A stretch of DNA of 64,000 bases, from contig NZ_JAMJFL010000025.1 of NCBI RefSeq assembly GCF_023544665.1, positions 1 through 64,000 on the forward strand, in the 5' to 3' direction. Made by a program: the position numbers and the translations under genes. The stretch comes from Streptomyces sp. YS415. Lineage in GTDB: Bacteria > Actinomycetota > Actinomycetes > Streptomycetales > Streptomycetaceae. Shown here one piece after another: positions 1 to 7,588 of the stretch; the first letter of the stretch is position 1; each line of letters begins with the position of its first letter. The notes below the pieces were generated by a model. The model was not told the DNA's origin and made no database searches. It saw only the letters and a list, made by a program, of their open reading frames with translations.

Positions 1-68
1 GCCGTGTCGCTCTCGTCCTCCCCCGGCGCGGGCGTCGGCTTGGCGGCGCGCTGCGCTTCCGTGTTCAT
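1..68 (-). CDS. N-terminal fragment of an unidentified protein running off the left edge
   Basis: An ATG at 68 on the minus strand opens a frame that stays open to the window edge (22 full codons). The peptide begins MNTEAQRAAKPTPAPGED, a charged, Pro/Ala-rich leader typical of the cytoplasmic N-terminus of Streptomyces membrane or regulatory proteins. A GAGGA sequence lies about 12 nt upstream of the ATG. No domain is visible, so no function is proposed. It would be divergent from the PLP enzyme at 307. The short length makes chance occurrence possible. Confidence 0.45.
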   Translation of the reverse strand, partial: MNTEAQRAAKPTPAPGEDESDT

Positions 69-306
69 GCGCCCCCGTTTCCTCGTACCCGGGCCTGATG
101 TCGTACGCGGGCCCCGTTCCGTTCGCCCGAGCCCGGTGTCCCGGGCACCATCTACCCGCGCGCGGGGCCCGGCATCCCGGCCCTCACGTGCGTGCGCGTC
201 ACTCTACGGGTTGCTCCCGGCGCCGCGGGAACCAGTCCGCGAGCCCGGGGCTTTAGCCCGGAACGTCCCCCTACCCTGCGGTAATCCAGTCTGGCAGGCT
301 TCGTTC
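69..306. other. Intergenic region between divergent genes
   Basis: About 240 bp with no supported gene. A TACCCT hexamer at 271-276 resembles a Streptomyces -10 element and would start a transcript about 24 nt before the ATG at 307. The open frame running through this stretch in phase with the downstream gene has no start codon with a ribosome binding site and low-complexity Arg/Pro/Ser composition, so I read it as non-coding. Confidence 0.4.
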
Positions 307-1509
307 ATGACTGCGCGCGCCGCCGACCGGGCCCGTTACGACCGGGCCACCGCCCATCTCGACGCCCCTCTCGCGATCGTGGACCTGGACGCCTTCGACG
401 CCAACGCGGACGATCTCGTCCGCCGGGCCGCCGGAAAGCCCATCCGCGTCGCCAGCAAGTCCGTACGCTGCCGTGCCCTGCTCGAACGCGTCCTCGCGCG
501 CGACGGCTTCGCGGGGATCATGTCCTTCACCCTCGCCGAGTCCCTGTGGCTGGCCCGCTCCGGCTTCGACGACATCCTGCTCGCCTACCCGTCCGCCGAC
601 CGCGCCGGATTCGCCGAACTCACCGGCGACCCCAAGCTCGCCGGCGCCGTCACCGTGCTGATCGACGACCCCGCCCAGCTCCGGCTCATCGACGACGCCC
701 GCGACGGGGGCCGCGAAGTCGTCCGGGTCTGCCTGGAGTTGGACACCTCGCTGAAGCTGCTCGGCGGCCGGATCCGGGTCGGCGCCCGCCGCTCCCCGCT
801 GCACACCGCCGGCCAGGTCGCCGACCTGGCCCGCCTCGTGGCCCGCCGGCCCGGGTTCGAGGTCGTCGGGATCATGGCGTACGAGGGACATGTCGCCGGC
901 GTCGGCGACTCCGTCGCCGGGCACCCCCTGCGCTCGCGTGCCGTCCGGCTGATGCAGGCCACCGCGCGCCGGGAACTCGCCGTGCGCCGGGCCGAGGTCG
1001 TACGGGCCTTGCGGGCGGTGGCCCCGGAGCTGGCCTTCGTCAACGGCGGCGGCACCGGCAGCGTGCAGCACACCGCCGCCGAGGACTGCGTGACCGAGAT
1101 CGGCGCCGGGTCGGGACTCTACGTACCGCGGCTCTTCGACAACTACACGTCCTTCCGCGGACGTCCGGCCGCCCTGTTCGCCCAGCCCGTGGTGCGGCGC
1201 CCCGGCGTCGGCGTCGTGACCGTCCTCGGCGGCGGCTACCCGGCCTCCGGTGCCGCGGGACCCGACCGGCTCCCGGTGCCGTACCTGCCGGAGGGGCTGC
1301 GCTACGACCCCCAGGAGGGCCCGGGCGAGGTCCAGACCCCGCTGCTCGGCTCCCCCGCCGACGACCTGCTCATCGGCGACAAGGTGTGGTTCCGCCACGC
1401 CAAGGCGGGCGAGCTGTGCGAACGCTTCGAGCAGTTGCACCTCGTCGAGGGCAACACGGTGACGGCGACCGTCCCCACGTACCGAGGGGAAGGCCACACC
1501 TTCCTCTGA
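307..1509 (+). CDS. Alanine racemase-fold PLP enzyme (D-threonine aldolase / amino-acid deaminase-like)
   Basis: A 400-residue cytoplasmic protein of the fold-type III PLP class. The N-terminal TIM-barrel half carries ASKSVR near residue 49, where K51 is the expected Schiff-base lysine. A glycine-rich phosphate-binding stretch (VNGGGTGS) follows around residue 240. The C-terminal beta domain includes the H-x-K-x-GE region typical of D-threonine aldolase or D-serine dehydratase relatives. Known members deaminate or cleave D-amino acids or racemise alanine; the substrate cannot be read from sequence. The ATG at 307 is chosen because the upstream in-phase reading has non-coding composition. It converges on the gene ending at 1532. 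Confidence 0.85.
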   Translation: MTARAADRARYDRATAHLDAPLAIVDLDAFDANADDLVRRAAGKPIRVASKSVRCRALLERVLARDGFAGIMSFTLAESLWLARSGFDDILLAYPSADRAGFAELTGDPKLAGAVTVLIDDPAQLRLIDDARDGGREVVRVCLELDTSLKLLGGRIRVGARRSPLHTAGQVADLARLVARRPGFEVVGIMAYEGHVAGVGDSVAGHPLRSRAVRLMQATARRELAVRRAEVVRALRAVAPELAFVNGGGTGSVQHTAAEDCVTEIGAGSGLYVPRLFDNYTSFRGRPAALFAQPVVRRPGVGVVTVLGGGYPASGAAGPDRLPVPYLPEGLRYDPQEGPGEVQTPLLGSPADDLLIGDKVWFRHAKAGELCERFEQLHLVEGNTVTATVPTYRGEGHTFL

Positions 1510-1515
1510 GGCCGG

Positions 1516-1533
1516 GACGCCGGCCCCGGCGTC
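1516..1533. terminator. Short hairpin between convergent genes
   Basis: Arms GACGCCG and CGGCGTC (7 bp) around a GCCC loop sit exactly between the two convergent stop codons, as expected for a bidirectional terminator. There is no U-tract, which is normal for Streptomyces. Confidence 0.45.
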
Positions 1534-2440
1534 AGTCCTCGCCGGGGCCCACGCTGCTGCCCACTCCCCCGCCGCCGTCCGGGTCGGCGAAGGAGCGGAT
1601 GCCCTTGGTGATCCGTTCCATGTCGGCCAGGGGCGGTCCGTCCGGGCCCGCGTCGAAGACGTAGCGCACGCAGACCGGTGACTCGGTGCCGACGCGGGAC
1701 GGGAAGACCGTCGACTGGACGTAGCCGCCGGGGCCCTCGGCCGTGGTGACCCGCCAGCGCACGAACCAGCCGGCGCGGCCCGCCACCGCGACCGGGCCCG
1801 ACTTCACGACCTCGTGCGACTCCATGCCGCCGTAGGGCCGCCTGCCGATCGTGTCGCGGTCGTACGCGGACTCCGCGGCCTCCTTGATGTCCTGCTCGGC
1901 CAGGGCCCGGGGGGACCGCTCGTCGTTCTCCGTGACCGTCCGGGACATGACCAGGCCGTGGCGGCAGACGCCGTCGTCGCCGGGGCAGTCGTAGGTGCCG
2001 TCCGTGGTCATGACGACGTCGTCCTCGGCGACGTACTTCGGCCGGACCCAGCCGTCGAGCAACGGCAGGGTGATGCCGTTGAGTTCGTCGGTCACCACGG
2101 CCGGGTCGTCGGCGGACGGCTCACTCCCCGTGGGAGTCGGGGTGGGGGTGGGGGAAGGAGGGGCTTCCGTGTAGTACGTGGGCGCCGTCTCGATCTCCGC
2201 GCCGCCCTGGTCCTCCCCCTGCCCCAGCACCACCGCGCCCGTGACGATCGCCGCCACGAGCACGACCGCCGCCGTGGTGACGGCGACGGCCCGGGCCCGT
2301 CCGGAGGTCCCCGCGACCGGCATCGGCGCCGTCACCTCGGGTGTGCGCCGGTGTTCGGTCCAGGCCGTTCCGTCCCACCAGCGCTCCAGATGCGGGGCCT
2401 TGGGGTCGCGGTACCAGCCGGGTGGTGGCGTCATGCTCAT
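1532..2440 (-). CDS. DUF2510 membrane-anchored protein of unknown function
   Basis: A 302-residue protein. Residues 1-35 form a DUF2510 motif (PPGWYRDP, WWDGTAWTEH), common at the N-termini of actinobacterial membrane proteins. A single hydrophobic segment at about residues 50-72 follows, then a Pro/Thr/Ser-rich linker (about 80-105) and an extracellular domain with paired cysteines (CPGDDGVC). The topology is cytoplasmic motif, one membrane span, outside domain. It starts 21 bp downstream of the SDR stop codon on the same strand and may be the last gene of the glnA4-type operon, though nothing in it suggests an amine-catabolic role. A second ATG two codons in is an alternative start. Confidence 0.85.
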   Translation of the reverse strand: MSMTPPPGWYRDPKAPHLERWWDGTAWTEHRRTPEVTAPMPVAGTSGRARAVAVTTAAVVLVAAIVTGAVVLGQGEDQGGAEIETAPTYYTEAPPSPTPTPTPTGSEPSADDPAVVTDELNGITLPLLDGWVRPKYVAEDDVVMTTDGTYDCPGDDGVCRHGLVMSRTVTENDERSPRALAEQDIKEAAESAYDRDTIGRRPYGGMESHEVVKSGPVAVAGRAGWFVRWRVTTAEGPGGYVQSTVFPSRVGTESPVCVRYVFDAGPDGPPLADMERITKGIRSFADPDGGGGVGSSVGPGED

Positions 2441-2461
2441 GCGGGCACTGTAGGACGCGGC

Positions 2462-3253
2462 CTACAGCGGGGTGACGTACGCCCCCGAGATCCCGCCGTC
2501 CACCAGGAAGTCGGTGGCGTTGACGAAGGAGGAGTCGTCGCTGGCCAGGAAGGCGACCGCGGCGGCGATCTCCTCGGCCTCGGCGAACCGGCCGAGCGGG
2601 ATGTGCACCAGGCGGCGCGCGGCGCGCTCGGGGTCCTTGGCGAACAGCTCCTGCAGCAGCGGGGTGTTGACCGGCCCGGGGCACAGCGCGTTGACGCGGA
2701 TGCCCTCGCGCGCGAACTGCACGCCCAGCTCACGGGACATCGCGAGGACGCCACCCTTGGACGCCGTGTAGGAGATCTGGGAGGTGGCCGCGCCCATCCG
2801 CGCCACGAAGGACGCGGTGTTGATGATCGACCCCCTGCCCTGGCGCCGCATGTAGGGGATCGCGGCCTTGCAGCACAGGTAGACGGAGGTGAGGTTGACC
2901 TCCTGGACGCGCTTCCAGGCCTCCAGTCCGGTCTCCAGGATGGAGTCGTCGTCGGGCGGCGAGATCCCGGCGTTGTTGAAGGCGATGTCGACGCTGCCGT
3001 AGGTGTCGTGGGCCGTCCGGAACAGCGCCTCCACCTGCTCGGGGTCGGTGACGTCGACCTTGACGAAGATGCCGCCCACGTCGTCCGCCGCCGCCTTGCC
3101 GCGCTGTTCGTCGACGTCGCCGCAGACCACATGGGCGCCCTCGGAGGCGAGGCGGCGGGCGGTGGCGAGGCCGATGCCGCTGCCGGCTCCGGTGACGACG
3201 GCGGTACGGCCGACCAGGCGGCGGCAGACGCTCTCTTCGGTTGCTGAGGTCAC
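2462..3253 (-). CDS. Short-chain dehydrogenase/reductase
   Basis: A 263-residue classical SDR. It shows the NAD(P)-binding TGAGSGIG at 21-28, NNAG around 93-96, and the catalytic Ser148, Tyr162 and Lys166 (YTASK). The GTG start at 3253 overlaps the aldehyde dehydrogenase stop as GTGA, so translation is probably coupled. In the proposed pathway it would oxidise the alcohol of gamma-glutamyl-ethanolamide to the aldehyde, which the neighbouring dehydrogenase would take to the acid. That role is inferred from context and from the published S. coelicolor GlnA4 work; the substrate is not evident from sequence. Confidence 0.9.
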   Translation of the reverse strand: MTSATEESVCRRLVGRTAVVTGAGSGIGLATARRLASEGAHVVCGDVDEQRGKAAADDVGGIFVKVDVTDPEQVEALFRTAHDTYGSVDIAFNNAGISPPDDDSILETGLEAWKRVQEVNLTSVYLCCKAAIPYMRRQGRGSIINTASFVARMGAATSQISYTASKGGVLAMSRELGVQFAREGIRVNALCPGPVNTPLLQELFAKDPERAARRLVHIPLGRFAEAEEIAAAVAFLASDDSSFVNATDFLVDGGISGAYVTPL

Positions 3254-4623
3254 TGTGCGGGGCCTTCCGTGCTGATGAAGACGTTCTTGGTCTCGGTGAA
3301 GGCGGTCAGCGCGTCCGGGCCGAGCTCGCGGCCGACGCCGGACTGCTTGAAGCCGCCGAAGGGGGTCCAGTAGCGGACGCTGGAGTGGGAGTTGACGGAC
3401 AGGTTGCCCGCGCGGACGGCTCCCGAGACGCGCAGCGCGCGGCCGACGTCCCGGGTCCAGATCGAGCCGGACAGGCCGTAGTCGGTGCCGTTGGCGAGCG
3501 CGACGGCCTCGGCCTCGTCCTCGAAGGGGAGGACGACGGCGACGGGTCCGAAGACCTCCTCGACGGCCACGCGTGCGTGCGGGTCGACGCCGGTGAGGAC
3601 GGTGGGCGGGAACCAGAAGCCGGGGCCCTCGGGGGCCTTGCCGCGGATGCCGGCCGCGTCCGGGTCGACGTAGGAGCGGACCCGTTCCAGCTGGGTCCTG
3701 GAGATCAGCGGGCCCATGTCCGTGCTCTCGTCGGCGGGGTCGCCCACGCGTACCGCCTCGATGGCCGGGCCCAGCAGCTCCAGGAAGCGGTCGTACACGG
3801 TCCGCTGGACGAGGATGCGGGTGCGGGCGCAGCAGTCCTGTCCGGAGTTGTCGAGGAAGGACATCGGGGTGGATCGGGCGGCGGTTTCCAGGTCGGCGTC
3901 GGCGAAGACGATGTTGGGGCTCTTGCCGCCGAGTTCGAGGGTGACCCGCTTGAGCTGTGCGGCGCCCTTCGCCCACACCTGTCTGCCCACCGCCGTCGAC
4001 CCGGTGAAGACGATCTTCGCGACGCCGGGGTGTTCCACCAGGGCGTTCCCGGCGACGGGTCCGTGACCGGGCAGCACCTGGAAGAGGCCCTCGGGGAGTC
4101 CGGCTGCCAGCGCCAGCTCCGCGAGTCGCAGGGCCGTCAGCGGGGTCGTCTCGGCGGGCTTGAGGAGCACGGCGTTGCCGGCGGCGAGCGCGGGCGCCGT
4201 GCCCCAGGCCGCGATGGGCATCGGGAAGTTCCAGGGCGCGATGACGCCGACGACGCCGAGCGGTTCGAGGACGGTGACGTCGAGGCCGCCGGGCACCGGG
4301 ATCTGGCGTCCGGTCAGCCGCTCCACGCCCCCGGCCGCGTAGTCGAGCAGATCGCGGACGTTGCCCGCCTCCCAGCGGGCGTTGCCGACGGTGTGACCGG
4401 CCTCGCGGACCTCCAGCTGCGCGAGTTCCTCGCGGTGGTCGTCGACGGTGACGGCGAACCGGCGCAGCAGCCGGGCCCGGTCGGCGGGGGCCAGGGCCGC
4501 CCAGGCGGTCTGGGCGCGGGCGGCCCGTACGACGGCCGCGTCGACGTCGGCCACGGACGCCGCCGGGACCGTGGCGACGACCTCCTCGGTGGCCGGGTTC
4601 AGTACCTGGAGCTGCTCGGACAA
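3250..4623 (-). CDS. Aldehyde dehydrogenase
   Basis: A 457-residue NAD(P)-dependent ALDH. Visible motifs are APWNFP at 129-134, the cofactor loop FTGST at 206-210, the general base Glu230 in LELGGKSP, and the nucleophile Cys264 in GQDCCA. A TTG start at 4623 is chosen: GAGG lies 6 nt upstream, the protein then has normal ALDH length, and no in-frame ATG or GTG fits between it and the synthetase stop 8 bp upstream. It sits between the gamma-glutamyl synthetase and the SDR and probably oxidises a gamma-glutamylamino aldehyde. Its 3' end overlaps the SDR start by 4 nt. Confidence 0.92.
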   Translation of the reverse strand: MSEQLQVLNPATEEVVATVPAASVADVDAAVVRAARAQTAWAALAPADRARLLRRFAVTVDDHREELAQLEVREAGHTVGNARWEAGNVRDLLDYAAGGVERLTGRQIPVPGGLDVTVLEPLGVVGVIAPWNFPMPIAAWGTAPALAAGNAVLLKPAETTPLTALRLAELALAAGLPEGLFQVLPGHGPVAGNALVEHPGVAKIVFTGSTAVGRQVWAKGAAQLKRVTLELGGKSPNIVFADADLETAARSTPMSFLDNSGQDCCARTRILVQRTVYDRFLELLGPAIEAVRVGDPADESTDMGPLISRTQLERVRSYVDPDAAGIRGKAPEGPGFWFPPTVLTGVDPHARVAVEEVFGPVAVVLPFEDEAEAVALANGTDYGLSGSIWTRDVGRALRVSGAVRAGNLSVNSHSSVRYWTPFGGFKQSGVGRELGPDALTAFTETKNVFISTEGPAQ

Positions 4624-4631
4624 GACAGGCC

Positions 4632-5990
4632 TCACATGCGTTCGAAGGAGCGGCGCAGCTCCCAGTCGGTGACCGCGGCGTCGTAGGCATCGGTCTCGAC
4701 GCGCGCCATGTTCCGGTAGTGCGCGACGACCTCGTCGCCGAAGGCGGCCCGGGCGATGGGGCTGTTCTCCCAGAGCTCGGCGGCCTCGCGCAGGGTGGTC
4801 GGGACGTGCTGGTACCCGGCGGTGTAGGCGTTGCCGGGGCAGGCGTCGGGCAGCTGGAGCTTGTGCTCGATGCCGTGCAGGCCCGCCGCCACCATGCCCG
4901 CGACCGCCAGATGCGGGTTGACGTCGCCGCCGGGGAGACGGTTCTCGAAGCGCAGCGAGCGGCCGTGGCCGACCACGCGCAGGGCGCAGGTGCGGTTGTC
5001 GTGGCCCCAGGCGACGGCGGTCGGCGCGAAGGAGCCGGGCTGGAACCGCTTGTAGGAGTTGATGTGGGGGGCGTAGAGGAGGGAGAAGTCGCGCAGCGCG
5101 GCCAGCTGTCCGGCGAGGAAGTGCCCCATCACCTCGGACATGCCGTCGGGTCCGGCCATGGCGTTGTTCCCGGACTCGTCCGTGAGCGAGAGGTGGATGT
5201 GGCAGGAGTTGCCCTCGCGCTCGTTGTACTTGGCCATGAAGGTCAGTGACATGCCCTCCTGGGCGGCGATCTCCTTGGCGCCGGTCTTGTAGATCGCGTG
5301 CTGGTCGCAGGTGACCAGGGCCTCGTCGTAGCGGAACACGATCTCGTGCTGGCCGGGGTTGCACTCGCCCTTGGCGGACTCGACGGTGAGTCCGGCGCCG
5401 ACCATTTCGTTGCGGATGCGGCGCAGCAGGGGTTCGATGCGGCCGGTGCCGAGGACGGAGTAGTCGATGTTGTACTGGTTGGCCGGGGTCAGGCCCCGGT
5501 AGCCGGAGTCCCAGGCCTGTTCGTAGGTGTCCTTGAAGACGATGAACTCCAGCTCGGTGCCGACCTGGGCGGTGAGCCCGAGGCCGGCGAGGCGCTCCAG
5601 TTGGCGCCGCAGGATCTGGCGGGGGGCGGCGACGACCGGGGAGCCGTCTTCCCAGGCGAGGTCGGCGATGACCATGGCGGTGCCGTCGTTCCAGGGGACG
5701 CGGCGCAGGGTGGTCAGGTCCGGGTGCATCGCGAAGTCGCCGTAGCCGCGGTCCCAGGACGACATGGCGTAGCCGTCCACGGTGTTCATCTCGGTGTCGA
5801 CGGCCAGCAGGTAGTTGCAGCCCTCGGTGCCGTGGTGCAGGACCTCGTCGAGGAAGAAGCGCGCGGCGAACCGCTTGCCCTGGAGCCGCCCCTGCATGTC
5901 CGGGAAGGCCAGGACGACGGTGTCGATCTCACCGCCGGCGACGAGGGCGTGCAGCTCCTCGACGCCGAGCGGCGGTGTGCGGTCTGCCAC
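4632..5990 (-). CDS. glnA4: Glutamine synthetase-like gamma-glutamyl-amine synthetase (GlnA4 type)
   Basis: A 452-residue GS-family ligase that would condense glutamate with an amine using ATP. The family signature is seen in FMAKYNEREGNSCHIHLSL (about residues 245-263) and in the NRTCALRV and FENRLPGGDVNPHLA motifs of the catalytic domain. It lacks the adenylylation-type C-terminus of housekeeping GlnA and resembles PuuA-like enzymes. By synteny it corresponds to S. coelicolor GlnA4, described as a gamma-glutamylethanolamide synthetase. The GTG start at 5990 has a near-perfect AAGGAGG seven bases upstream. It heads an operon with ALDH and SDR genes and is divergent from a FadR-type regulator, with a candidate operator in between. 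Confidence 0.9.
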   Translation of the reverse strand: MADRTPPLGVEELHALVAGGEIDTVVLAFPDMQGRLQGKRFAARFFLDEVLHHGTEGCNYLLAVDTEMNTVDGYAMSSWDRGYGDFAMHPDLTTLRRVPWNDGTAMVIADLAWEDGSPVVAAPRQILRRQLERLAGLGLTAQVGTELEFIVFKDTYEQAWDSGYRGLTPANQYNIDYSVLGTGRIEPLLRRIRNEMVGAGLTVESAKGECNPGQHEIVFRYDEALVTCDQHAIYKTGAKEIAAQEGMSLTFMAKYNEREGNSCHIHLSLTDESGNNAMAGPDGMSEVMGHFLAGQLAALRDFSLLYAPHINSYKRFQPGSFAPTAVAWGHDNRTCALRVVGHGRSLRFENRLPGGDVNPHLAVAGMVAAGLHGIEHKLQLPDACPGNAYTAGYQHVPTTLREAAELWENSPIARAAFGDEVVAHYRNMARVETDAYDAAVTDWELRRSFERM

Positions 5991-6033
5991 GGGAAAGCCT
6001 CCTTAAGGCTTCTTCGGTCAGCTCCGGAGCCAT

Positions 6034-6055
6034 AAGGTATTGCGGAGAACCATTG
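6034..6055. promoter_or_regulatory. Candidate operator, copy 1 (AAGGTAT-N9-CCATTG)
   Basis: A 22-bp element between the divergent glnA4-type and FadR-type genes. The same AAGGTAT-N9-CCATTG spacing recurs at 6817-6838 upstream of the hydrolase. The element contains a TANNNT hexamer on each strand (TAAGGT at 6033-6038 and TACCTT on the complement), so a bound regulator could cover both -10 regions. Binding by the adjacent GntR protein is inference. Confidence 0.55.
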
Positions 6056-6077
6056 CTTGGGAAGGGGGCACGGCCGG

Positions 6078-6812
6078 ATGTCGGTGGAGACGGAACCGGG
6101 CCCGGAGGACCGGCTCGCCCCGGTGCTGCGGCCGGTGCGGGCGGGCAACGGCTTCGAGGAGGCGCTGGAGCAGATCCTCCAGGTGGTCCGGCTCGGCCTG
6201 GTGCCGGCCGGTGGGCGGCTGCCCGCGGAGCGGGAGCTGGCCGAGCGGCTCGGCATCAGCCGGGTGACGCTGCGCGAGGTGCTGAAGGTGCTCCAGGACC
6301 AGGGCCTGGTGGAGTCCCGCCGGGGGCGCTACGGCGGAACGTTCGTGCTCCCGCGCGCGGACGCCGGCGGCGAGGACGAGCTGCGCCGCCGGATCGCCGC
6401 GGTGGACATCGAGGACGTGCTGCGCTTCCGGGAGGTGCTGGAGGTGGGCGCGGCCGGGCTGTGCGCGGCGCACGGGCTGTCCGGGGAGCGGCGGGAGCGG
6501 CTGCGGGCGGCGCTGGCCCGCACCCAGGACGCGCCGCTCGGCGACTACCGGCGCCGGGACACCCTGTTGCACCTCACGCTGGCCGAGCTGTGCGGCTCCC
6601 CGACGCTGACCGCGCAGTACGCGGCGGTGCGGGCGACGGTGAACGAACTGCTGGACTGCATCCCGATCCTGGTCCGCAACCTGGAGCATTCGCAGCGTCA
6701 GCACGCGGCGCTGGTGGAGGCGGTGCTGGACGAGGACGCGGACGCGGCGCGGGAGATCATGCGGGAGCACTGCTCGGGGACCGCAGCCCTGCTCAGGGGG
6801 TTCCTGGCGTGA
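6078..6812 (+). CDS. FadR/GntR-family transcriptional regulator of the gamma-glutamyl-amine cluster
   Basis: A 244-residue regulator. An N-terminal winged helix (about residues 25-95, with LAERLGISRVTLREVLKVL as recognition region) precedes an all-helical FadR-C ligand-binding domain (about 115-230), where Asp/His residues usually bind a metal and a carboxylate effector. The ATG at 6078 follows GAAGGGGG by 9 nt. It is divergent from the synthetase gene and followed 38 bp later by the hydrolase, so it is the obvious local regulator. Its likely targets are the repeated 22-bp motifs at 6034 and 6817. Confidence 0.9.
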   Translation: MSVETEPGPEDRLAPVLRPVRAGNGFEEALEQILQVVRLGLVPAGGRLPAERELAERLGISRVTLREVLKVLQDQGLVESRRGRYGGTFVLPRADAGGEDELRRRIAAVDIEDVLRFREVLEVGAAGLCAAHGLSGERRERLRAALARTQDAPLGDYRRRDTLLHLTLAELCGSPTLTAQYAAVRATVNELLDCIPILVRNLEHSQRQHAALVEAVLDEDADAAREIMREHCSGTAALLRGFLA

Positions 6813-6816
6813 GCGA

Positions 6817-6838
6817 AAGGTATGGGGAAGGTCCATTG
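6817..6838 (+). promoter_or_regulatory. Candidate operator, copy 2 (AAGGTAT-N9-CCATTG)
   Basis: A second copy of the 22-bp motif seen at 6034-6055, with the same orientation and spacing and 17 of 22 positions identical. It lies between the regulator stop codon and the hydrolase ATG and runs into that gene's GGAGG ribosome binding site, so binding could block initiation of a separate hydrolase transcript or act as a roadblock. Confidence 0.5.
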
Positions 6839-6850
6839 GAGGGGCGGAGC

Positions 6851-7546
6851 ATGCCGGACAGACCGCTGATCGGGGTCAGTACGTATCTGGAGGTGGCCGC
6901 GCGCTGGGGCACCTGGGAGCTGGAGGCCGCGCTGCTGCCGGCCGGATATCCGCGGCTGGCGCAGCGCGCGGGCGGGCTCGCGGCGATGCTCCCACCGGAC
7001 GCGCCGGAGCACGCGGCGGCGACGGTGGCCCGGCTCGACGGGCTGGTGATCGCGGGGGGACCCGATGTGGAGCCGGTGCGCTACGGCGCCGAGCGGGATC
7101 CGCGGACGGGGCCTCCGGCGCGGGAGCGGGACGCGTGGGAACTGGCCCTGATCGAGGCCGCGTTGGCCGCGCGGGTGCCGCTGCTCGGGATCTGCCGGGG
7201 CATGCAGCTGCTGAACGTCGCCCTCGGCGGCACGCTGGTCCAGCATCTGGAGGGCCACGCCGAGGTGGTCGGCGTCTTCGGCCGGCACCCGGTCAAGCCG
7301 GTCCCCGGCACGCTGTACGCCGGTATCGCCCCGGAGGAGACGAGCGTGCCGACGTACCACCACCAGTCCGTGGACCGCCTCGGCGCGGGCCTCGTCCCGT
7401 GCGCCCACGCGGAGGACGGGACCCTGGAGGCCGTGGAACTGCCCGGGGAACACTGGGTGCTGGGCGTGCAGTGGCACCCGGAGATGGGCGAGGACGTGCG
7501 GGTGATGAAGGCGCTGGTGGAAGCGAGCCGCGCCGCGAGGCCCTGA
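6851..7546 (+). CDS. Gamma-glutamyl hydrolase, peptidase C26 (PuuD-like class I glutamine amidotransferase)
   Basis: A 231-residue amidohydrolase. The nucleophile elbow LGICRGMQLLN (around residue 115) supplies the catalytic Cys, and HPE in VQWHPEMG (around 210) supplies the His and Glu of the triad. PuuD-type enzymes cleave gamma-glutamyl-GABA; here the likely substrate is the gamma-glutamylated acid made by the synthetase/dehydrogenase arm, releasing glutamate. The ATG at 6851 is preceded by GGAGG at suitable distance; an in-frame GTG at 6809 overlapping the regulator stop is a weaker alternative. It follows the FadR-type regulator on the same strand. Confidence 0.9.
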   Translation: MPDRPLIGVSTYLEVAARWGTWELEAALLPAGYPRLAQRAGGLAAMLPPDAPEHAAATVARLDGLVIAGGPDVEPVRYGAERDPRTGPPARERDAWELALIEAALAARVPLLGICRGMQLLNVALGGTLVQHLEGHAEVVGVFGRHPVKPVPGTLYAGIAPEETSVPTYHHQSVDRLGAGLVPCAHAEDGTLEAVELPGEHWVLGVQWHPEMGEDVRVMKALVEASRAARP

Positions 7547-7588
7547 GGGGCGCGGGGAACCGCGCGACCAGCCGCACCGGCGCGGGGC
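7547..7588. repeat. Streptomyces-type intergenic repeat with GNRA-loop hairpin
   Basis: The text GGGGCGCGGGGAACCGCGCG and the following bases match a sequence I recall seeing downstream of many Streptomyces genes. It folds as GCGCGG-GGAA-CCGCGC at 7550-7565 and lies between the convergent hydrolase and LysR stop codons, so it probably acts as a terminator. The repeat-family claim rests on memory, not a search. Confidence 0.5.

Noticed and set aside
4..306. In-frame extension upstream of the PLP enzyme
   Set aside because: Arg/Pro/Ser-rich, no conserved motif, no start codon with a ribosome binding site; the ATG at 307 opens the conserved domain.
2462..4690. Long minus-strand frame running from the SDR through the aldehyde dehydrogenase region
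   Set aside because: Only its last 263 codons (the SDR) look like protein; the rest is Arg/Gly/Pro-rich out-of-frame translation of the dehydrogenase gene.
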